Part shown: in pieces, positions 5,116 through 8,746 of the stretch
Numbering within the stretch: position 1 is the stretch's first letter
Layout: the number at the start of each line of letters is the position of its first letter
Origin: CAIYXV01 sp035506255
GTDB lineage: Bacteria > Margulisbacteria > WOR-1 > XYC2-FULL-46-14 > WPAF01
Direction of reading: 5' to 3'
DNA: 8,746 nucleotides
Assembly: GCA_035506255.1 (NCBI GenBank)
Contig: DATJPS010000085.1
Location: 1-8,746 of the forward strand
Made by a program: the position numbers and the translations under genes
Notes under the pieces: generated by a model
What the model was told of the DNA's origin: nothing
Databases searched by the model: none
Seen by the model: the letters and a program-made list of their open reading frames with translations, nothing else

Positions 5116-7344
5116 GTGGCAAAGAAGAAAACCCAGCAAAACTTAGAGCCTTCGCCTTTCCAGCAGGACCTGGCGGGGATACTGCTCATAGCGTTCGCGA
5201 TCTTCATCCTGGTCTCCAACTTTTCCTCCTCCACCGGCCTAGTCGGTCTGTATATCGTTAAGCTGGCGTTCCGCTCCATCCTGGGGATGGGGATCTACAT
5301 CCTGCCGTTCTTCATCGGCCTTTACGGCGCGATCATGCTTTTCCGCCGCGAGATCAAAGAGCTCAAGATCAGGTTGACCGGGCTTTCCATCCTGTTCATC
5401 ACTTTCATCACTTCCGCTCAGTTCTATTCCCCTTTTTATTTTAAGTCCGAATCCAGGTTCGCCATCATCCAGGGGGCGGGCGGGTTCATCGGTTTTTGTT
5501 TTAAGTACGCGCTGGAGCGGACGATCGGCAACATCGGCGCGTACATTCTTTTAAGCTCGCTCGCTTTCATTTCCATTTTATTGGTGATGAACGTCACGGT
5601 GATGGGGCTGCTCGCTTACCTTAAGGCGGTGCTGACGCTTCCCCGGATGCCGCAGATGCCGGAGCGTAAAAAGCCGGTAAAGGAAAAGAAAGAGCGGTTG
5701 ATCGTTCCCGAAGATACCAAGTCGATCGCCTCGCAGATGCCGCTGATAAAAGAAATGCCGAAGGAAGTGGTGGAGTTCCCCGCCCCCGTCCATCTGGATG
5801 TGGAGACCGCCACCGCCAAGAAACCGGAAACGGTGGAAGAGGTGGTGGTGGTGGAATCGGGAGATAAAGAATCGCGCGACCGGAAAAATTATATAAAGTA
5901 CAAGCTTCCGCCGCTCGATCTGCTCGACGACCCGACCGAAAAGGACCGCGAACGCCAGAACAAACTGCGCGAAGTGACGGAAATGCGCCAGCGCCTGCTG
6001 GAAGAAACGCTCGGCTCGTTCGGAGTGGAGGCGCGCGTCGTCTCCATCAACCAGGGGCCGGCGGTAACACGCTACGAGCTGCAGCCGGGGCCGGGGGTGA
6101 AGGTATCGCGCATCGCCAACCTGGCGGACGACATCGCGCTCAACCTGGCGGCGCAGGGAGTGAGGATCGAGGCGCCGGTGCCGGGGAAGTCGGTGGTCGG
6201 TATCGAGGTCCCCAATACCTACGTCACGCCGGTAAGACTGAAAGAGATCATCAAGCCGAACGAGTTCCAAAGGAACCCGTCGAAGCTGTTCGTCGGGCTG
6301 GGCAAGGACCTGGCCGGATCGCCGATCTACGGCGACCTGGCGAAGATGCCGCATTTGCTGATCGCCGGCACCACCGGCTCCGGCAAGTCGGTCTGCGTCA
6401 ATTCGCTCATCATTTCCATCCTCATGCGCGCCAAACCGGACGAAGTGAAGTTCATCATGATCGATCCGAAGATGGTGGAATTGAACGGCTATAACGATAT
6501 TCCGCACCTGCTGGCCCCGGTGGTGACCGAGGCGCGCCGCGCGGCGATGACGCTCAAGTACTGGGTGGTAAAAGAGATGGAGCGGAGATACAAGACCTTC
6601 CACGACGCCGGCGCCAAGAACCTGGAGCACTTCAATTCGCGCGTTCCCAGGGAGGACCGCCTGCCGCTAATCGTGGTGATCGTCGACGAGCTGGCCGATC
6701 TGATGATGGCGGCGGCGGCCGACGTCGAAACTACCATCTGCCGCCTGGCGCAGATGGCGCGCGCTACCGGCATCCACCTGGTGATCGCAACCCAGCGCCC
6801 GTCGGTCGACGTCATCACCGGTCTCATCAAGGCCAATGTCCCTTCACGCATCGCGTTCGCGGTCGCCACCCAGATCGATTCGCGCGTCATCCTCGACATG
6901 TCGGGAGCGGAAAAACTGCTCGGCCGCGGCGATATGCTCTATAACCCGATCGGCGCGATGAAGCCGGTCAGGGTGCAGGGTTCGTTCGTGACCGACGCGG
7001 AGCAGGAGCGGATCTTGAAGTACATCAAGGACCAGGCGGAGCCGGAATACCTGGAAGAGATCGCGGCGCTCAAGCTCCCCGACGGCGAGACCCAGAGCCT
7101 GGACGAAGTGGACGCCACCGGCCGCGACAACCTGTTCAACGAAGCGGCCAAGCTGGTAGTGGAATCGGGCGTCGCCTCCACCTCTTATCTCCAGCGTAAG
7201 ATGCGCATCGGCTACAACCGCGCCGCCCGGCTGATGGACGAGATCGAAGGGGCGGGGATCGTCACCAAGCCCGAAGGGGAGAACAAACCGCGCCGCATTC
7301 TCGCCAGCCGCGAAACACTCAAGTCGTCCTTCGGGATTGAATGA
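5116..7344 (+). CDS. ftsK: DNA translocase FtsK/SpoIIIE
   Basis: FtsK/SpoIIIE is a membrane-anchored hexameric motor that pumps chromosomal DNA through the division septum and, in many bacteria, activates dimer resolution. The 742-residue protein has N-terminal membrane helices around 18-37, 45-77, 85-102 and 140-165, a short charged linker (about 175-265, compared with hundreds of residues in E. coli), the alpha domain from about 270, and the RecA-like beta motor. Walker A is GTTGSGKS at 418-425, Walker B is LIVVIVDELADL at 518-529, and ATQRPSVDVITGLIKANVPSRIAF (557-581) is a family signature. The winged-helix gamma domain that reads polar DNA motifs is at about 671-730 (QRKMRIGYNRAARLMDEIE). 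GTG 5116 is chosen because the protein starts in the expected place and no earlier start would lie downstream of the promoter. The stop overlaps the next gene (ATGA). Confidence 0.97.
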   Translation: MAKKKTQQNLEPSPFQQDLAGILLIAFAIFILVSNFSSSTGLVGLYIVKLAFRSILGMGIYILPFFIGLYGAIMLFRREIKELKIRLTGLSILFITFITSAQFYSPFYFKSESRFAIIQGAGGFIGFCFKYALERTIGNIGAYILLSSLAFISILLVMNVTVMGLLAYLKAVLTLPRMPQMPERKKPVKEKKERLIVPEDTKSIASQMPLIKEMPKEVVEFPAPVHLDVETATAKKPETVEEVVVVESGDKESRDRKNYIKYKLPPLDLLDDPTEKDRERQNKLREVTEMRQRLLEETLGSFGVEARVVSINQGPAVTRYELQPGPGVKVSRIANLADDIALNLAAQGVRIEAPVPGKSVVGIEVPNTYVTPVRLKEIIKPNEFQRNPSKLFVGLGKDLAGSPIYGDLAKMPHLLIAGTTGSGKSVCVNSLIISILMRAKPDEVKFIMIDPKMVELNGYNDIPHLLAPVVTEARRAAMTLKYWVVKEMERRYKTFHDAGAKNLEHFNSRVPREDRLPLIVVIVDELADLMMAAAADVETTICRLAQMARATGIHLVIATQRPSVDVITGLIKANVPSRIAFAVATQIDSRVILDMSGAEKLLGRGDMLYNPIGAMKPVRVQGSFVTDAEQERILKYIKDQAEPEYLEEIAALKLPDGETQSLDEVDATGRDNLFNEAAKLVVESGVASTSYLQRKMRIGYNRAARLMDEIEGAGIVTKPEGENKPRRILASRETLKSSFGIE

Positions 7345-8147
7345 GGAAATTATCCTCGGCCCTGCTCCTGTTGATTCTGTTCACCGTTCCAGTATTCGCT
7401 TTTCCTCAGCGCATCATCTCCACCATGCCGAGCATTACCGAAACGCTCTTCGCATTGGGGTTAGGGGGGAGAGTGGTGGGAGTGACGCAGAACGACGATT
7501 ATCCGCCGGAGGCCAGAACGATCGAAGCGGTGGGACGCGACACCGTCAACCTGGAAAAGGTGATCTACCTTAAGCCCGACCTGGTGATCATGCTGGAGGA
7601 CGCGCAGAAGCGCGATGTCGATAACCTCAAAAAGCACGGCCTGCCGGTGATGACGGTGAACCCGCACAGCGTCGGCGAAACGATGGGCTCGATCCTGGAG
7701 ATCGGCCGGGCCTGCGGCGCGACGGAAGAGGCGGAGCGGGTCGTCGTCGGGATGAAGAAAGCGCTGGCGACGATGGAGACCGATATATTTTTCCGTCCCC
7801 GTCCCTCGGTGCTGGTGGTGGTCGGGTACAAACCGCTGGTAGTGGTGGGAAACCAGAATTTTGTCAACGATGTGATAAACCTGGCCGGCGGGAGGAACTC
7901 GATCGCGGGCGCGCGTTCCCCTTACCCGGAGATCAACCTGGAAGAACTTTACCGGATCGATCCGCAATATATCGTCCTGCCGCGCGAACCGGCGACCAAA
8001 GAGCAGCTGCTTAACGATCCGGTCTGGTCGAAGCTGAGCGCGGTAAAAAATGATAGAATACTTCTGATCGACCCGGACATCCTGTTCCGCCCCGGCCCGC
8101 GGATCGTGGGGGCGGTGGGGAGGATCAACCGGTTCATTAATAAATGA
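7341..8147 (+). CDS. BtuF/FepB-like periplasmic substrate-binding protein of an ABC importer
   Basis: A 268-residue class III substrate-binding protein for a cobalamin, haem or iron-chelate importer. Residues 1-20 form a Sec signal peptide (MRKL then a hydrophobic run, cleavage likely after VFA); no lipobox cysteine is present, so it should be soluble in the periplasm. Family motifs follow: PQRIISTMPSITETLFALGLGGRVVGVT (22-49), NLEKVIYLKPDLVI (70-83), the second-lobe VGNQNFVNDVINLAGGRNSI (169-188), EINLEELYRIDPQYIVLP and the C-terminal FRPGPRIV (249-256). The layout resembles BtuF, but substrate cannot be told from sequence alone, so no symbol is given. It overlaps the ftsK stop and the downstream permease start by ATGA, so all three may share one transcript. 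No cobalamin riboswitch can lie directly before it, since the preceding sequence is ftsK coding. Confidence 0.93.
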   Translation: MRKLSSALLLLILFTVPVFAFPQRIISTMPSITETLFALGLGGRVVGVTQNDDYPPEARTIEAVGRDTVNLEKVIYLKPDLVIMLEDAQKRDVDNLKKHGLPVMTVNPHSVGETMGSILEIGRACGATEEAERVVVGMKKALATMETDIFFRPRPSVLVVVGYKPLVVVGNQNFVNDVINLAGGRNSIAGARSPYPEINLEELYRIDPQYIVLPREPATKEQLLNDPVWSKLSAVKNDRILLIDPDILFRPGPRIVGAVGRINRFINK

Positions 8148-8746
8148 GAAACAAAGCATATTATCTTATCGCGTCGTTGCTGGTGATCGCTTTCGCGCTC
8201 CTTTTTGTCGGTTCGGTCTGGCTTTCGCCGGGCGAAACGGTCAAAAGCCCCATCCTCTGGCAGGTCCGCGTCCCGCGCGTCCTGCTTTCGGCGCTGGTGG
8301 GGGTTATGCTGGCGGTCTCCGGCGTGATGCTGCAGGGCATCCTCAAGAACCCGCTGGCCGATCCGTACATCCTCGGCGTCTCGTCGGGCGCGGGAGTCGG
8401 AGCGGCGGTGGCGATCGCCGCCAACCTTTCGTTCGTCTTTCTGGGAATGAGCGCGATCCCGCTTTTCGCCTTTGTTTCCGCGCTGGCAATGGTGATGATC
8501 GTCTACAACCTTTCAAAAGTGGCGGAGCGGACGACGCCCGAAACGCTGATCCTGGCGGGCGTTGCCGTATCGGCCTTCGCCTCCGCCGCGCTGGCGCTGA
8601 TCATCATCATGTCGGGCCAGCTGCAGTCGATCTACTTCTGGCTGCTAGGCTCGTTCTCTGCGGCGAGCTACCGCGAAGTTTTTACCGTCCTGCCTTACGC
8701 GGTCGTAGGCATCCTGATCGCCTACTTTTATTCGAAAGAATTGAAC
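8144..8746 (+). CDS. BtuC/FecCD-family ABC importer permease, 5' part (3' end outside window)
   Basis: The first 201 residues of an inner-membrane permease that normally has about 330 residues and ten helices. It works as a dimer with an ATPase, probably encoded beyond the right edge, to import the ligand delivered by the adjacent binding protein. A first helix lies at about 7-27. The FecCD signatures are VRVPRVLLSALVGVMLAVSG (41-60) followed by QGILKNPLADPYILGVSSGAG (64-84), then LILAGVAVSAFASA (135-148) and FWLLGSFSAASYREV (165-179). The ATG overlaps the stop of the binding-protein gene (ATGA), with no obvious Shine-Dalgarno sequence, so translation is likely coupled. The frame is open to the last base of the window. 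Substrate class (corrinoid, haem, siderophore) is undetermined. Confidence 0.95.
   Translation, partial: MRNKAYYLIASLLVIAFALLFVGSVWLSPGETVKSPILWQVRVPRVLLSALVGVMLAVSGVMLQGILKNPLADPYILGVSSGAGVGAAVAIAANLSFVFLGMSAIPLFAFVSALAMVMIVYNLSKVAERTTPETLILAGVAVSAFASAALALIIIMSGQLQSIYFWLLGSFSAASYREVFTVLPYAVVGILIAYFYSKELN

Noticed and set aside
5835..5860. GTG-rich microsatellite-like tract in ftsK
   Set aside because: It encodes a short EEVVVVE stretch in the poorly conserved linker and is too short to argue for phase variation.
5578..6630. 350-codon minus-strand frame opposite ftsK, and a 415-codon one opposite tgt (1656-2903)
   Set aside because: Both lie opposite well-identified genes, are rich in His and Arg, and show no family features. 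They are antisense shadows of the codon pattern.
7200..7341. Cobalamin riboswitch or Fur box before the binding-protein gene
   Set aside because: This sequence encodes the conserved FtsK gamma domain, and I saw no B12-box-like or Fur-like palindrome in it.

Overview
The window is a gene-dense bacterial chromosome segment, mostly core housekeeping genes, moderately GC-rich by eye. It suggests a diderm bacterium. The binding protein at 7341 has an ordinary Sec signal peptide with an Ala-X-Ala-type cleavage site and no lipobox cysteine, which fits a soluble periplasmic protein. The one tRNA lacks an encoded CCA. Gene order and short-leader promoters would fit a poorly sampled or candidate phylum, but nothing here fixes the taxon, and I have not tried to force one.

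Layout, left to right: the 3' part of queA (1-606, +); a convergent, slightly overlapping gene for a DUF4380/aldose-epimerase-like protein (596-1522, -); a 106-base divergent intergenic region with a tandem 9-mer and a 12-base palindrome; tgt (1629-2699, +); a tRNA-Arg(CCG) gene (2723-2796, +); secD and secF (2842-5039, +, ATGA overlap); a 76-base gap; ftsK/spoIIIE (5116-7344, +); then a BtuF-like substrate-binding protein (7341-8147, +) and the start of a BtuC/FecCD-family permease (8144 to the window end, +). The last three are joined by ATGA stop/start overlaps. No gene-free stretch exceeds about 110 bases.

Functionally, QueA and Tgt belong to queuosine tRNA modification. SecD and SecF form the proton-driven membrane partner of the Sec translocon. 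FtsK moves and resolves chromosomes at division. The final pair is the start of an ABC importer for a corrinoid, haem or iron chelate. The classic queA-tgt-yajC-secD-secF order is recognisable but altered: an antisense gene sits between queA and tgt, and a tRNA gene occupies the place where yajC is often found.

The clearest unusual signal is in expression. Three plus-strand units (tRNA-Arg, secDF, ftsK) carry perfect TATAAT boxes with an upstream TG (TGnTATAAT) placed so close to the gene that the secD leader would be about 8 nt and the ftsK mRNA would be leaderless. Shine-Dalgarno sequences are weak or absent on these genes, while the minus-strand gene has a clear one. The second is a short CAACGG repeat cluster inside queA that appears to lengthen the protein. 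I found no evidence for a novel multi-gene system, CRISPR array, insertion sequence or phage.
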